64,000 nt of DNA from positions 620,001-684,000 of the forward strand of contig NZ_BFBR01000001.1 of the NCBI RefSeq assembly GCF_003112735.1, written 5' to 3'. This DNA comes from Candidatus Phycosocius bacilliformis. GTDB lineage: Bacteria > Pseudomonadota > Alphaproteobacteria > Caulobacterales > Aquidulcibacteraceae. This document shows positions 63,237 through 64,000 of this stretch, in pieces. Each line of letters starts with the position of its first letter. The stretch's first letter is position 1. The translations under genes were made by a program, and so were the position numbers. A model generated the notes under the pieces. The model ran no database searches and was not told the origin of the DNA. It worked only from the letters and a program-made list of their open reading frames with translations.

Positions 63237-64000
63237 ATCGAATCGCTCACCTTCTTCTCGGCCAGATTGATTTGGTTGGCCCGATAGGCGGGCTCATCCA
63301 GCTCACCCTCCCATTTGGCCACAGCCACTGCTGCGGCGCTGTCGCCCAGCACATTCACCACAGTGCGCATCATGTCCATGATCCGATCCGCCCCCAGAAT
63401 AATGGCGATCACTTCAACCGGGACTCCGGCGATCCCCAAAACCAAGGGAATAAAGACAATCGAACCACCTGGAATCCCGGCTGCCCCCATTGCGCCCAGC
63501 GACGCTGCAATGATGATGGCCACCAGCTGCCCGCCGTCGAGCGAAATGCCAAATAATTGCGCCCCAAATAGCGTGACGATGCAGATATACATGGCTGTGC
63601 CATCCATATTCACCGTTGCCCCCATGGATGAGACAAAGGCGCTCATACGTCGGGAAATGCCCAATTTCTCCATCATGCAGCGCATGGTGACCGGCAGGGT
63701 CGCATTTGACGACGAGGTTGAATAAGCCACAGCCATGGCTTCACTCATGCCCCTAAAGAACGGCAGAATCGGCAAACCAAGACCAAATTTGATGAAGCCG
63801 CCATAGATGATGACGCCATAAATGAAACAGCCGAGATAAACGGTGCCAATCAGAGCGGCGAGCTTGACCAGCGCATCGGCCCCCATGAGCGCGACTGCCC
63901 AAGCCATCAAGGCAAAAGCCCCAATCGGTGCCAATTCCATGATATAGGTCACCAGCCGGATCAACGCGTGGGACGCCGCGTCCAGCACGTCGGCAACCGG
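63233..64000 (-). CDS. Dicarboxylate/amino acid:cation symporter, C-terminal part (partial)
   Basis: The last 255 codons; the frame runs off the window edge, with four codons beyond a GTG at 63988. Typical DAACS features: YSTSSSNATLPVTMRCM, serine-rich hairpin, MDGTAMYICIVTLFGAQLFGI and GIPGGSIVFIPLVLGIAGVP, plus ILGADRIMDMMRTVVNVLGDSAAAVAVAKWEGEL. It imports C4-dicarboxylates or acidic amino acids with sodium or protons. Confidence 0.93.
   Translation of the reverse strand, partial: PVADVLDAASHALIRLVTYIMELAPIGAFALMAWAVALMGADALVKLAALIGTVYLGCFIYGVIIYGGFIKFGLGLPILPFFRGMSEAMAVAYSTSSSNATLPVTMRCMMEKLGISRRMSAFVSSMGATVNMDGTAMYICIVTLFGAQLFGISLDGGQLVAIIIAASLGAMGAAGIPGGSIVFIPLVLGIAGVPVEVIAIILGADRIMDMMRTVVNVLGDSAAAVAVAKWEGELDEPAYRANQINLAEKKVSDSI

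Noticed and set aside
1-64000. CRISPR array, transposon ends, tRNA or rRNA genes
   Set aside because: I looked for regularly spaced repeats, terminal inverted repeats with transposase frames and conserved tRNA T-loop sequences and found none that hold up by eye; a tRNA scan would settle it.

Overview
The window looks like a stretch of chromosome from an alphaproteobacterium, probably of the Caulobacterales/Maricaulales (Hyphomonadaceae-like) type. The evidence is the gene set and order: mnmE-mnmG-rsmG-parA-parB with perfect parS sites, a CpdR-type response regulator, alphaproteobacterial AddAB, purL-bolA-grxD neighbours, and polyhydroxybutyrate enzymes. GC content is moderately high and looks even by eye. 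I see no insertion sequence, integrase, phage gene, CRISPR array, rRNA or tRNA. The window reads as core genome with a few lineage-specific operons.

Layout. 1-1.7 kb: end of cysteine synthase, then AMP nucleosidase. 1.7-8.6 kb: a tripartite RND efflux system (TetR, adaptor and permease on the minus strand, a divergent outer-membrane lipoprotein) with a clear operator palindrome between the two arms. 8.6-13.9 kb: argE, metK, a PhaB-type reductase, gamma-glutamyltransferase. 13.9-18.5 kb: an accessory block with a tightly overlapped four-gene minus-strand operon (unknown, GNAT, isochorismatase-like, small protein), a divergent LysR regulator, a PraR-like XRE regulator and an SH3 protein. 18.5-20.2 kb: quinone oxidoreductase and dienelactone hydrolase. 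20.4-26.4 kb: the tRNA-modification and chromosome-partition cluster with two parS sites. 26.4-32.7 kb: a truncated RibD, gpmA, a candidate small RNA, an N-formylglutamate amidohydrolase family protein, cpdR, an Ada-AlkA fusion divergent from an alkyltransferase, and pyrF. 32.8-39.7 kb: addB-addA-trxA. 39.7-43.5 kb: membrane-anchored trypsin-like protease with a DUF350 protein, 3-hydroxybutyrate dehydrogenase, and a large unknown membrane-anchored protein. 43.5-49.3 kb: purL, bolA, a five-repeat PPC-domain exported protein, grxD, rpsD. 49.5-51.2 kb: an exported nitroreductase-like protein and its MarR regulator behind a double operator. 51.3-54.4 kb: ABC-F ATPase, rplS, trmD. 54.5-58.4 kb: a divergent Mpl-like Mur ligase paired with a LysE exporter, then TetR, SDR and a Tat-exported small protein. 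58.6-64 kb: Kef-type antiporter, carA, an OppA-type lipoprotein, and the end of a dicarboxylate symporter.

No single locus is an obvious new defence or mobile system. The best candidates for undescribed biology are the four-gene operon at 13.9-16.05 kb with its divergent LysR gene, palindrome and tandem repeats; the Mpl-like ligase with altered catalytic motifs overlapped by a LysE exporter; an RND permease with about 46 extra residues that look like an added transmembrane hairpin; and a short plus-strand RNA candidate upstream of gpmA.
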